DNA from: Microbacterium sp. No. 7
GTDB lineage: Bacteria; Actinomycetota; Actinomycetes; Actinomycetales; Microbacteriaceae
Assembly: GCF_001314225.1 (NCBI RefSeq)
Contig: NZ_CP012697.1
Location: 4,216,001-4,280,000 of the forward strand
Direction: 5' to 3'
Length of the DNA stretch: 64,000 nucleotides
Numbering within the stretch: position 1 is the first letter of the stretch; every line of letters begins with the position of its first letter. Positions 47,041 to 56,801 of the stretch are shown here, one piece after another. The notes under the pieces are model-generated. The model was given only the letters and a program-made list of their open reading frames with translations. It was not told where the DNA came from and ran no database searches. The position numbers were made by a program, and so were the translations under genes.

Positions 47041-48192
47041 TCAGCGGCCGTTGATGCGGTTGATCGGATCCTTCAACGCGGACCCGAGCTCGGAGCATCG
47101 GATGCGGTAGTTGCGGAAGGAGACGATCAGTTGCGGTCGTGCCGCCTGGTACGTTCCACCAACCCATGACGTGGTCCCGCCGCTGTACGCGTACGCGCCG
47201 AACGTTTGGTCGGCGCGGAGGGTGTTGATCGCTGTCATGAGCGTGCCGATGCGGTTCGTACACCAGTCGTCGACAAGACCGATCTGGCTCGCTGCACTCG
47301 TCCACGACAGGTCGTCCAACGTGACCGACGGGACTGTGGGGAACGCAGGAACCTGGGTGAGTTTCCGGTATGCGAGGCCACGGTTGACGGCTTCACGGAT
47401 CTGGTAGAGGGTGCTGGTGCGCCATGCGAGCATGCGCGTCGCTTGCCGTTGGGTGGTCTGGTCCCACTGCTCGTACCCGGTCCGGTCGATGTTCTCCGGC
47501 GCTTCGGACATGCCGAAGCCCTGCACTCGGCGTGCCGTCCCTGATTCAACTGCCGCGTCGGCTGTGGACGATGCTGCTCCCGCGGCGGCGCTTCCCGTGT
47601 TCTCGGTGTAGTTGTTGCCTGCGACATTCGCGGCGTCGGCTTCGATGAGGCTCGTGCGGACACTGTTGAGCCGTCCCGCCGAGGTGGACGCGAACGCCTG
47701 CAGTGCGCCGATCGCGCTCGCATGTGAGTTGACGGCGGGGATGAGCCAGTCCCAGAGGTAGTCGTAGATCTGCTGCGTGCTGTTGCCAGGTCCGACGCCA
47801 GCGCCGTTCAGCCCGACCGGGCTGTACGACGTCGTCGCGATCGTGCTGATCGGGTTGTCGGGCTTCAACGGCAGCTCAGCTTCTGTGGAGACGGGCTCGG
47901 GTTCCCGCCACGTCACGATCCGGACGACACGGTAGGTGCCGCCCATGTGAACCGTCTCGACTGTGTCGGACGTGTGCACGGCGCCGAGGGAACGGTCGAT
48001 CGTGGCGGGAACGACGGTGCCGTTGATCTCGACACGCACCCGGTTTCCGTCACCGATCTCAACAACTCGGGCGGGCCGAGTGGGCGCACTGCTCGTGTTC
48101 GCGAGCCGTTCCTGCATGGCACGGACGCGGGCGTCACGCATCTCCTGACCTTGCACGAGCGCTTCTCGTAGCGCGGTGTTCAGATCACCCAT
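47041..48192 (-). CDS. Phage tail-tip or baseplate protein, unknown
   Basis: 383 residues from ATG 48192 (GAGGTG six bases upstream), overlapping the previous gene by eight bases. The N-terminal 100 residues contain an OB-like beta segment (RVVEIGDGNRVRVEINGTVV, then MGGTYRVVRIV). The middle is Ala/Ser/Asn-rich and helical (SAAAGAASSTADAAVES). Function inferred from its place between the tail-tip protein at 48185 and the endolysin. Confidence 0.6.
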   Translation of the reverse strand: MGDLNTALREALVQGQEMRDARVRAMQERLANTSSAPTRPARVVEIGDGNRVRVEINGTVVPATIDRSLGAVHTSDTVETVHMGGTYRVVRIVTWREPEPVSTEAELPLKPDNPISTIATTSYSPVGLNGAGVGPGNSTQQIYDYLWDWLIPAVNSHASAIGALQAFASTSAGRLNSVRTSLIEADAANVAGNNYTENTGSAAAGAASSTADAAVESGTARRVQGFGMSEAPENIDRTGYEQWDQTTQRQATRMLAWRTSTLYQIREAVNRGLAYRKLTQVPAFPTVPSVTLDDLSWTSAASQIGLVDDWCTNRIGTLMTAINTLRADQTFGAYAYSGGTTSWVGGTYQAARPQLIVSFRNYRIRCSELGSALKDPINRINGR

Positions 48193-50023
48193 CGACAGCA
48201 CCTCGCATCGTGACGGCCATCATCGATTCCGGGTTGAGGTTCACGGACCACCCGGTGACCCTGCGGGGCCCGACGGCGCGGGGATGGTCGAGCACCGCGA
48301 CCTCCAACGCGTCGACGTGTGCTTGGACGGACGTCACAAGGTCGAGTTGCTGTGATCCTTCTCGGCGGAGGATCAGCTGGTTGACGGCGTACTCTCCTGC
48401 TTGCGCTTCCGTGCGGACCTTGTCGGACGGGACCGGGAGCGGGTAGTAGACGCCGTGGGTAACGCTGATCGGGTCTTCCGGATCGATGATCTGCGCGATC
48501 GCGTGGACGGGCGGGTCGACCTCGGAGGAAGTTGACGACACCATGACGGTGTTGACGGTTTGCGTGATGTCGGCCCCGCGGACGCTGATTCGCTGCACCA
48601 CGTTCTGTGTCCAGTCGTACATGGGCGTCGCGTCGGGGATCGGGTCGAGCCGGATCACGCCGACCCGGTCTTCGTAGAGCACCATTCCGGCGGCGGCGGC
48701 GATCTCGTGCATGTCGGCGACGGGGTCTCCGTCGTGTGGTTCACCGACGATGTACTCCGCCGGGAGTGAGTGCATCGACGGCGTCAGGTCACGTGGGAGC
48801 GTGGGGGCGACAGCGGCGAGGATCGTGTCGATCGCAGTGTGCGCGCGCATGCCCGACACGTCGATGGGTACGAGGTAGTGGCGGATGGTGCCGAGCGCAC
48901 TGACTCCGGTGACATCGAACTCCAGCGGCGGTGCGTCGGCGTCGTCCGCGGCGTCTCCGACACGGGGGTGGAATCGTCCGCACGGGATCTCCACCCACCG
49001 CTGTGAGCGTGGGAGGAACAGCTGGAACCACAATTGGATTCGGTGCCGGGAGTGCGGATGGAGGGGGTCCGTTTCCAGCCACGGGTACCACGCTTGGTCG
49101 GGGACGATGAACGACACCGACCAGCGGTGGTCACGTTCCGCGTCGACGACGAGTTGCCCGTCGATGAACGGGAGAGGGTCGCTGAGCACGACACCGCTCG
49201 GGTTGATGATCTCTGCCCGCCAGTCGACGTCGCGATGCAGGGCGGTGATCGCCTCGATGTACTCGGGGTCGCTGATGACGTCCTGCCAGGGCGGCGGGGG
49301 CGGGTCGAACCGCACGATCGACGCCGCGACCTGATCGAGCACCGGCACGCTGTCCGCGGCGCCGCGGCTGATGCCGGGGATGAGGGTCGCGACCGCCGCG
49401 TCCGACACCGCCGCCGTGTCGAAGCCGTCGCGGACGGTCGGCATGAGGTGCTCGGCGGCATCCGCGATCCCGACCGTGTCGGCACCGTCGCGCGCCCACC
49501 CGGCGCCCGCTCCCGCAGCGTCGACCACCCCGACGGCGTCTTCGGCGGTGCGCTCGTAGTTGGTGAACGGGTCGTGCCAGTCGACGCTCAAGCTGACGGC
49601 GCTGAGGGTGCGGTCGGATAACTCGAACGAGAGACCATCCCACCGGACGGTGAGGGCGTTCCCGGACGCCCAGCCGGGCCGGTCGACGAGGGCCTGGATC
49701 GCGGCGACCACGCTGACGGTCTTCGCGCCGCCGCCGGACGCCCACTCCACGGTCGGGGTGTTGTCCGTGCCGCGCTGACCGTTGCCCAGCGCCGGCGCGT
49801 TGTCGACCTGGTGCACGCCGACCGCGCGGCCGCTGTTCGCCTCACCCGAGAGGGTGAACGCCAGCGTGGCCGCGTCGATCACCGCGCCCTGCGGGATCGT
49901 GACCGACGCCCACCGGGCGCCCGCCGACCGCGTCGACAGGCCACCGAACGAGAACGTGGACGACCAGGTCGTGTTGTCCCACCGGCCTGTCGCCCCGGGA
50001 GCTCCCCCGTTCCATGTCGGCAT
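48185..50023 (-). CDS. Minor tail / tail-tip protein
   Basis: 612 residues from ATG 50023. The N-terminal 150 residues are a beta-sandwich-like domain (WASVTIPQGAVIDAATLAFT, then ALVDRPGWASGNALTVRW) reminiscent of DNRLRE carbohydrate-binding domains. A helical AVG-V-AAG repeat region follows (EDAVGVVDAAG, ADTVGIADAAE, FDTAAVSDAAV), then a C-terminal baseplate-like domain similar to DUF5047-type siphovirus tail proteins (DVDWRAEIINPSGVVLSDPL, CGRFHP, GLLLY-like). Probably at the tail tip near the receptor. The family call is tentative. Confidence 0.65.
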   Translation of the reverse strand: MPTWNGGAPGATGRWDNTTWSSTFSFGGLSTRSAGARWASVTIPQGAVIDAATLAFTLSGEANSGRAVGVHQVDNAPALGNGQRGTDNTPTVEWASGGGAKTVSVVAAIQALVDRPGWASGNALTVRWDGLSFELSDRTLSAVSLSVDWHDPFTNYERTAEDAVGVVDAAGAGAGWARDGADTVGIADAAEHLMPTVRDGFDTAAVSDAAVATLIPGISRGAADSVPVLDQVAASIVRFDPPPPPWQDVISDPEYIEAITALHRDVDWRAEIINPSGVVLSDPLPFIDGQLVVDAERDHRWSVSFIVPDQAWYPWLETDPLHPHSRHRIQLWFQLFLPRSQRWVEIPCGRFHPRVGDAADDADAPPLEFDVTGVSALGTIRHYLVPIDVSGMRAHTAIDTILAAVAPTLPRDLTPSMHSLPAEYIVGEPHDGDPVADMHEIAAAAGMVLYEDRVGVIRLDPIPDATPMYDWTQNVVQRISVRGADITQTVNTVMVSSTSSEVDPPVHAIAQIIDPEDPISVTHGVYYPLPVPSDKVRTEAQAGEYAVNQLILRREGSQQLDLVTSVQAHVDALEVAVLDHPRAVGPRRVTGWSVNLNPESMMAVTMRGAVDG

Positions 50024-50083
50024 CACTCACCCCCAGAGGCGACGAACCCCCGACGCGGGGGCTGCGGGCAGGAGATCACCGGG

Positions 50084-50587
50084 TCAGCCGAGATCGTGCG
50101 TCCAGGTGACCTGCAGCGTGTCCAGCGCGCCCTTGGACGGCACGCTGGGCGACAGCAGCACCCGGGCGAGCGTGGACGCCTCCGGGCTCGTCGCATCCGA
50201 CAGGCTGTTGTTCACGATGACGACCTCGGTGATCGCCGAGCCCGTGGTCGCCTTCCCCGCCCCCCACGTCGCGACGTAGGTGATGCGCCGCTTCCCGCTC
50301 ACCGTCGAGGCGCTGGGCGTCCCGGCGAGCGCCTGATGCGAGTTGGACAGGTACGTGGCGAGCGCTGCCCCGGCGCCGGTCGTCGCGGGCGCCGTGCTGC
50401 CGGTGCCGAGCTTCATGCCCGTCGCGGCCGGCGGCACGCCGCCGATGTCGGCGCCGGCCTCCGCGTACCTTCTCAGGCCGATGAGGGTGACGAGGTTGTC
50501 GGCCTCGCCGAACTCGGTGGTGCCGTCGGCGCGGGTCAGCACCCACGCCACATGTCCCGCAACGCGGGGATGATCGGTGTTCAGCAT
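50084..50587 (-). CDS. Minor tail protein
   Basis: 167 residues from ATG 50587 with AGGAGG upstream. It contains HVAWVLTRADGTTEFGEADN and LVTLIGLRRYAEAGADIGG, then a Gly/Thr/Ala-rich strand region ending WTHDLG. Similar compact proteins follow the distal tail gene in many actinophages. No enzymatic motif. Structural role inferred from context. Confidence 0.65.
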   Translation of the reverse strand: MLNTDHPRVAGHVAWVLTRADGTTEFGEADNLVTLIGLRRYAEAGADIGGVPPAATGMKLGTGSTAPATTGAGAALATYLSNSHQALAGTPSASTVSGKRRITYVATWGAGKATTGSAITEVVIVNNSLSDATSPEASTLARVLLSPSVPSKGALDTLQVTWTHDLG

Positions 50588-50595
50588 GGTTCCTC

Positions 50596-53500
50596 CTACA
50601 GGTGGATGATCGGGTGCGTGATCGGCGTGCCTGGAGGCGCTTCGCCCACGGCGGGTGTGCGGGCCTCGACCCACTCGACCGGGATCTCCCGCGGTTCCCA
50701 CGCCTCCTGCTTGATCCGCGGCTCGGAGTGCTCCGACACGACACGCACCGTGACCCGCTCCCCCGGCTTCAAGGCCGTGTACGACCATGTGAACTCGGGC
50801 GGCATCTGCAGGATCAACGGGTCGGTTCCCTGCAAGAGCTCGTGCAGCGCTTCGCGTTCGGCGTCGTCACGGGCAACCAGGATGAACCGTCCCTGCCGTG
50901 CCTTCTCCTGCCCGCGGAGCACCAACGCGTACTTGTTGTTCAGGAGGTGGTGGGCTGCGGTGAGCCGGGGCCACACGTTCGGGTCAGCGTTGCGGATGAC
51001 CGCTTCGATCCACCGGGTTGCCGGGGAGTACGCGGAGGTGACGATCCCTGAGTACGTCGTTGGGACGTACGCGTCGGAAACGCCTCGCTCGGACGGCAGC
51101 CGCATCCCGTCGATGATCTGATACTGGATCGCGGACCATCGCATCGGTTTCCCCGACGCGACCAACGGGTCGGTGAGGAGAGCGGAACCGGTGGTGGCGG
51201 TGAACGACTCGACGAGGTTCCACGTCAGACCGTCATCGGTGGAGGACCACACGACGACCGCGTTGCCCGGGGTGAGGTTGTCGATCATAACGTCAGTGCC
51301 GACGTTCGACACCGGGGGCGCGACCTCACGCGACTCCAGCACCGACATGGAGTTGTGCGGGGTGCCGAGCCACCGCACCCGCCACAAGGCGGGGTCCAGG
51401 CCCGCGGGGAGGTTCGACCCGTCGAACCATCCGCCGGTGTAGGCGGGGTCGAATATCCCGAGCGCGTCCCACCAGACCTCGCCCTGACCGCGCGCGGCAC
51501 CGTTGTAGAAGCGGACGATGTTGTGCCCGCCGGCACCAGACCAGGTGAAATCGTGGTCCGTGTCGCCCGCCGTGTTCGCCGCTTGCGTGCCACGGACCTC
51601 CGGCCAGCCCGCGAGAATCCGCCGCGCCCTGGCATGCTGACCGGGCGCACCCTGCGCGCCCTCCAGATGCAGGGCGCCGACCGCCCGCGCAGCAGACCGC
51701 AGCGTGCCCACAGCAGGCACGGACGCCTCGATATAGCTGTCGCCGTCGGATGGGTTGTTGGGGATGATCCGCACCGAATGCGTGCCGTTCTTCGCCCACC
51801 TCGTGGACCGGACAGCGACCGCGTTCCCGCCCGAGATCACCCCCGGCACGCTCACACCCTGCACAAGCGTCGACGACTGATGCGCGGTCCCCGCCCAGAC
51901 ACCCGTCAGGTCAGGGTCGGTCGACACCCCACCACCGACGAATGTGCCCGGGGAGAGGATCGGCACGGCCAGCATCGTGCGACGGATGCGATACCAGTCC
52001 CCCGCCTGCCACGGTGTCGCCGCCCTTCTCAGCACGAAGGCGACTGTCGCGGCCGACGCGTGCGACGTGAACTCCACGAACCTGCGCCCCGAGCCCGGAT
52101 CCGTCTGCAAGGTCATGGTCGCGTCGTTGACGACGATCCCGCCGCCCGCGTCATACTCCCACCGTGACGCGACCGCGTCCGGCAGACCCGACGCCCGCTC
52201 CAACTCGAACGACAAACGATACAACGTGTTCGTGGCGATCGGCAGGCCGTTCACGGCCCAGTTCGATGCACGGAAGATTATCGCATCCGAGATCCCGGAC
52301 GTGTCGGCCTGCGCACGAGCCCACCCCGAATCGATGCTCACCGGCACACCCGCAGTGTTCTGCGACCATCTCGCCTGACCATTCGCCAGACCGACGCCGT
52401 TCGGAAGTGGATCGGACCACAGATTCGTCACCACCCCCACCGGGGCGCCAGCCGTCCCAAAGCTCGGATTCACCGCGAAATTCCGCGCCTCCTCCACCCA
52501 GGACGTGTACCTCGTGCCCGCAGACACAGCGGGAGTCGGCGGGGGCGTCCACGACACCACGAATGGCGCCGACGACGACCACGCCGACCACGCACCACCG
52601 GTCTGCTGCACACGACCCCACGCGGTGACGCTCGCACCGTTGACCCACGGTGTTGACGCGGGCACGTCATGCACGACGCCCTGGCCGGCGAGAACACCGG
52701 AGTCCCAGATGATCGCGCCCGACGTGTCGCGAATCTGCCAGTGAGATGCGACGACGACCGACGCGGGCCGGGAGATCGTGGGGGTTCCGGTGATCGTGGG
52801 CGACAGGTCACCGTGCGGGGACGCGACGGTGAGCGACAGGATCGGCGGCGTCACAGGGGTGACCGCTCGTTCCACAGACCACGGCGACCACAGCCCGTCG
52901 ATGGACTCCTGCGTGCGGACCTGCCACACCCGCCCCACACCGAGGTTGTCGAGACTCCCACCGGGAAGCGGGAACGTGCCTGCGGCGCCCGCGTTCTGCG
53001 TCTCCGAGGACGTGAGGGCACCGGCCGCTTGCGACCAGTACAACCATCCGGACGAAGAGGAGATACGCCACGACCAACCGCCCTGTTTCCCACCGGCGCG
53101 GGACGACTGGTGCATCCACGAGAAGTCGTTCGGCGCGGACGCGTTGATCTCCTCCCCCGCACCGGGCGCGGTCAGCACCGGCGGGCGCGGACCCACCGGC
53201 GGAAGGAACTCGATCCCAAGTCCAGGGACGGTCGCGGAACCCGCGGTGCTGGACGTCGCTTCTCCGACGGTGACCCACATGCTCGGCCCCCACCATGCGG
53301 TCGGGGTGACCGTTGCACGCCCGGAGAGCCACGACACGGCACTGCCTGCGGGGTTCACGTTCTGCGTGGTCACGCCGACGACGACGCCCGACGCACCGTC
53401 TCTGACGGTCACACGGGCGCTACCCGTGGTCACACGAATGGACGGCGCCCCACCGGTATCGACGAGCACACGCCCCCACCATCCGTCCGCCCCCGTAGGT

Positions 53501-53733
53501 GCGGCGGGTGCGGTGTCTCCGGCGGTGAGCGTGCGTGTCGACACGCGCAACCACGTCCACCCCATACCGGCGACCTGCGTGATCGGCATCGCCGCGTACG
53601 GCTTCCACCCGTCCGGCACAGGAGGCAGTTGGAGAACGAACGCGGGCACGACCTCAACGAGGGCCGCGAGCTGCCCGACCGTCCACCCAGCCGGGAGCGG
53701 TGCGGAACTGGTTCCCCAAGCGCCTGCGGTCAT
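50596..53733 (-). CDS. Large distal tail / central tip protein with fibronectin-like repeats
   Basis: 1,045 residues from ATG 53733, overlapping the tape-measure stop (ATGA). The size and position directly after the tape measure match the distal tail or tip attachment protein of siphoviruses. Repeated beta domains with W-x-x-R-T-x-x-S-x-G-x-WS patterns (VWQVRTQESIDGLWSPWS, VQQTGGAWSAWSSSAPF) resemble fibronectin III or Ig-like folds used for adsorption. A later region (VVVASHWQIRDTSGAIIWD) continues the series. The final 120 residues carry the basic, conserved-looking YALVLRGQEKARQGRFILVARD. Confidence 0.7.
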   Translation of the reverse strand: MTAGAWGTSSAPLPAGWTVGQLAALVEVVPAFVLQLPPVPDGWKPYAAMPITQVAGMGWTWLRVSTRTLTAGDTAPAAPTGADGWWGRVLVDTGGAPSIRVTTGSARVTVRDGASGVVVGVTTQNVNPAGSAVSWLSGRATVTPTAWWGPSMWVTVGEATSSTAGSATVPGLGIEFLPPVGPRPPVLTAPGAGEEINASAPNDFSWMHQSSRAGGKQGGWSWRISSSSGWLYWSQAAGALTSSETQNAGAAGTFPLPGGSLDNLGVGRVWQVRTQESIDGLWSPWSVERAVTPVTPPILSLTVASPHGDLSPTITGTPTISRPASVVVASHWQIRDTSGAIIWDSGVLAGQGVVHDVPASTPWVNGASVTAWGRVQQTGGAWSAWSSSAPFVVSWTPPPTPAVSAGTRYTSWVEEARNFAVNPSFGTAGAPVGVVTNLWSDPLPNGVGLANGQARWSQNTAGVPVSIDSGWARAQADTSGISDAIIFRASNWAVNGLPIATNTLYRLSFELERASGLPDAVASRWEYDAGGGIVVNDATMTLQTDPGSGRRFVEFTSHASAATVAFVLRRAATPWQAGDWYRIRRTMLAVPILSPGTFVGGGVSTDPDLTGVWAGTAHQSSTLVQGVSVPGVISGGNAVAVRSTRWAKNGTHSVRIIPNNPSDGDSYIEASVPAVGTLRSAARAVGALHLEGAQGAPGQHARARRILAGWPEVRGTQAANTAGDTDHDFTWSGAGGHNIVRFYNGAARGQGEVWWDALGIFDPAYTGGWFDGSNLPAGLDPALWRVRWLGTPHNSMSVLESREVAPPVSNVGTDVMIDNLTPGNAVVVWSSTDDGLTWNLVESFTATTGSALLTDPLVASGKPMRWSAIQYQIIDGMRLPSERGVSDAYVPTTYSGIVTSAYSPATRWIEAVIRNADPNVWPRLTAAHHLLNNKYALVLRGQEKARQGRFILVARDDAEREALHELLQGTDPLILQMPPEFTWSYTALKPGERVTVRVVSEHSEPRIKQEAWEPREIPVEWVEARTPAVGEAPPGTPITHPIIHL

Positions 53734-56700
53734 CGTGCAGCACCCCCGTAGACGCTTGGAGCAGAGGAACGAGCGACCGCGGACCGGGAACCGAGAACAA
53801 CACCAGGGATGACGCCCTTCGCGACGTACTCGCCGATGATGCGGGCGAACTCCTCCTTGTCGGCTGGCGACCAACCGCTATCGCTGGTGCTCGTGGGGAG
53901 AACGGTCGCGAGACGGGACCGTTCTGCCGGAGACAGTGACACGAGCTTCGTCATCGCCGCTTGCACGGCACGCCGGGAATCCTCGATACCAGCGGACCAC
54001 TGGTCGCCGACGGCCTGACCCGACATGCGGAGACGCCGCCACCCAGACCCCGACAGGGGGCCCCACTTCGCGGGAGAGTTCGGGAATGCGCCCAGAGCGC
54101 GCTGGACCACGCGGACTACGGCCGCGCCGACCTCACCGATCATGCTGTCGATGCCGTCGATGAACCCGCGAATAATCGCCTTGCCGGAACTGACGAGCCA
54201 ATCTCCGGCGCCCGAGAAGAATCCCTGAATCTGGCCCGGAAGGTTCGTGAACCAAGTCGTGACTTCCACGAACTTCGTGACGATGCCGGTCTTCAGCCCC
54301 TCGATGATCTTCGGGCCCTCGTTGACAAGCCATGAGACGGCCGTGACGAAGTAGTTGCGGATCTCGTTGGGTAGGTTGATGAACCACGTCGTGATCTCGA
54401 TGAACTTCGTGATGATGCCGTTCTTCATGCCATCGATGACCCTTTGACCGCCGTCGATGAGCCAGATGGCTGCGTCCGCGAAGTAGTTCGCAATCACACC
54501 AGGACGCTCGAGGAACCAGTCTTGGATTGTCAGGAACGCCGTTGTGATGCCATTCCCCAAACCTTCCATGATCTTCGGGCCTTCGTTAACAAGCCATGTC
54601 GCGGCATCGACGAAGAACCCACGGATGTTGTCCGGTAGCTCCTCAAAGAACTTGCGGATGTTCTTAAATGTTTCTCCGAAGAAGATCTGCACAACCTCGC
54701 CGGACAATCTGGCTTGCTCTCCAATGTCAACGAGCATCGTTGCAGCCAGGTTTCCTTTCTCGGATAGTTCCTCGAAGTAGTCGCGCATGCCTTCGTAGTA
54801 GAGAGGAATCTTCCCGGTCATGAAATCCTGCGATATGTTCCCGGACCCGGCGGTGAAGTTGACGAGCGCACCCACCGCGCTGATGAGGTCGCCGAGGAAC
54901 GGCGTGACGGCGACGAGCGCGTCTGCGAGATTCTGAAATGCGTCCCGCAAGGCGGGCGTCACTGCGCGCGCGAAATCTTCGATCGCTGGAGCGAGGATGT
55001 CTGACACTTCTGAGAGCGCGTCTGACATGTCCCCGAGGATGTCCTCGACCCCGTCAATGACGATGTCGATGGCGGGCATGAGGTCCGCGAGTACCTCGGC
55101 GGCGGCGGGCAGGGCGGTCTCCACGAGCCGACCCAGCAGGCTCAGGAAGTTCCCGAACGTGTCCGCGATGGGCTGTAGAGACGGCTTGATCCGTTCGAGC
55201 GCGTTGGTCAGCCCACGGGAGAAGTCGTTGAGACCTTGGGCGACGACGGGCGAGTTCAGGGCGTTCGCGGATGCTTCAAGCAGCCCGCCGAGGAACCGGC
55301 CGGACGAGGCGATGAACCGTTCGACGGCGGCATACTGGTCTGCGATGAGCTGCCCAACGGCCTGCACACCGTCACCGAGGGCTTTCATCGCGTCCCCGGA
55401 GCCCTTGAAGATCGCAACGAGTGCACGCTGGAACGACGCGGACTTGACGGTCTTCTCCCATGTGAGCATGAGGTCGGCGAAGCCCCGCAACCCACCAGAC
55501 CCGGCAGCATCCGCGGCCCTCCACAGGCCTTCGAAGACCCCGGCGACGCCCTTCGTCGCGTCCCACAGGTCGTACATGGAGTCGATCGCGTCTTCCATCC
55601 ACCTTGACAGGCGCCCGTCGGTGGCGATCGCTTTCAACCAGTTGTCGAACGTGTCGGCCTGTCGGACGAACCATGCCGCGAGGCGGGGCGTGTAGGTCGC
55701 GGCGATCTGCGACAGCGACACGATCGCGCCAGCGAACGCGTCCGCACCGGTCGCGAGGACACGCCACCCGTCCGCGATGCCCTTGAAGATGGACTCGAGG
55801 CGCCCGTTCGACAGTTCCCGGAGGAACGAGTCGGACAGCGCGCCGGTGAAGTCCCCCACTCCGGCGGCGAGGTCGCGGAACGAGTTCCGCAGTTGCGGCA
55901 TGAGCCCGTTGACGAGGTCGAGGATGGGCTGCCGGGCCCGCCCCCAGAACTCGGCGTTGATGATGTCGCCAAGTTCGCGCATGTGATCGCCGAGAGGTTC
56001 GAGCTGTTCGTTCGCCTTGCGGAGCGCGACGAACAACGCGATCGCGGACCCGACCGCGTTGAGGAGCAGGCCGGGGAGGACGAGCGCGGCGGGCAGGATC
56101 TGGAACAGCCCGTTGCCGATACCCACGATCCCCGACACGGATGCGGACAGCGCCGCGAACAGGGTCGTCAGCCCGGTCGTCCACCCGAGGATCGACGGGA
56201 GGTTCTTGTCAAGGTCGCGGGCAAGGTCGGCGAGGTTGTCGATCCACTTCCACGCCAGCCGTGCACCCGACAGCGCCGCGAGGGTCGCCGCGGCCTTCGT
56301 GAGGGATGCCTGGTTGATGCGGACGAAGATCTCCACCCACCGGGGGCGGGTGAGGTTCCGCAGCCGCGCGGACGCGATAGCTGTGGTGACCCCGGCGGCG
56401 ATGTTGACCTTGTTGCGGGACGCCTGGTCAACCATCCGCTTCACTTCATGCTGGAAGTGCTCCTTGTTCTTGATCGCCGCTTCGATGTTCACGGCGATGT
56501 TCTCGAACTTGTCGAACTCAGCCTGAATGGACTTCCGCAACGCGGTCTTCTTCAGCTTCGCCTTGTCGACGGTGACCTTGATGTTCGCGTCAAGGGTCAC
56601 GTCGCGGAGCGCCGCGAGTTGCCGTTCAATACTCGCTTTCACGGCCCGCTGGTCGACGTTCACCCCATCGACACGCACTTTCATGCTTGTCGTGCGGGCA

Positions 56701-56801
56701 ATACGCTCCAGGTCGCGGCGAAGCTCCCTGCTGAAGTTCTTCGTGTTGGGGACGACTCGGATCGATACGCGTCCGACGTTGTGTCCAGGGCTGAATGCCA
56801 T
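53730..56801 (-). CDS. Tape measure protein
   Basis: 1,023 residues from ATG 56801. An N-terminal helical region resembles TMP starts (VVPNTKNFSRELRRDLERIA). Membrane-active hydrophobic segments lie near 190-260 (GLTTLFAALSASVSGIVGIG). Long alternating helices follow. Near 690-860 are four tandem 44-residue repeats, each beginning F-x-x-LP or F-L-E-RP and containing (A/S)-x-WL(V/I)-x-x-G-x-x-(I/V)-(I/M)-x-G (DNA about 54,150-54,660). It determines tail length and helps DNA entry. No lytic motif is visible. Follows the chaperone frames by direct overlap. Confidence 0.92.
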   Translation of the reverse strand: MAFSPGHNVGRVSIRVVPNTKNFSRELRRDLERIARTTSMKVRVDGVNVDQRAVKASIERQLAALRDVTLDANIKVTVDKAKLKKTALRKSIQAEFDKFENIAVNIEAAIKNKEHFQHEVKRMVDQASRNKVNIAAGVTTAIASARLRNLTRPRWVEIFVRINQASLTKAAATLAALSGARLAWKWIDNLADLARDLDKNLPSILGWTTGLTTLFAALSASVSGIVGIGNGLFQILPAALVLPGLLLNAVGSAIALFVALRKANEQLEPLGDHMRELGDIINAEFWGRARQPILDLVNGLMPQLRNSFRDLAAGVGDFTGALSDSFLRELSNGRLESIFKGIADGWRVLATGADAFAGAIVSLSQIAATYTPRLAAWFVRQADTFDNWLKAIATDGRLSRWMEDAIDSMYDLWDATKGVAGVFEGLWRAADAAGSGGLRGFADLMLTWEKTVKSASFQRALVAIFKGSGDAMKALGDGVQAVGQLIADQYAAVERFIASSGRFLGGLLEASANALNSPVVAQGLNDFSRGLTNALERIKPSLQPIADTFGNFLSLLGRLVETALPAAAEVLADLMPAIDIVIDGVEDILGDMSDALSEVSDILAPAIEDFARAVTPALRDAFQNLADALVAVTPFLGDLISAVGALVNFTAGSGNISQDFMTGKIPLYYEGMRDYFEELSEKGNLAATMLVDIGEQARLSGEVVQIFFGETFKNIRKFFEELPDNIRGFFVDAATWLVNEGPKIMEGLGNGITTAFLTIQDWFLERPGVIANYFADAAIWLIDGGQRVIDGMKNGIITKFIEITTWFINLPNEIRNYFVTAVSWLVNEGPKIIEGLKTGIVTKFVEVTTWFTNLPGQIQGFFSGAGDWLVSSGKAIIRGFIDGIDSMIGEVGAAVVRVVQRALGAFPNSPAKWGPLSGSGWRRLRMSGQAVGDQWSAGIEDSRRAVQAAMTKLVSLSPAERSRLATVLPTSTSDSGWSPADKEEFARIIGEYVAKGVIPGVVLGSRSAVARSSAPSVYGGAAR

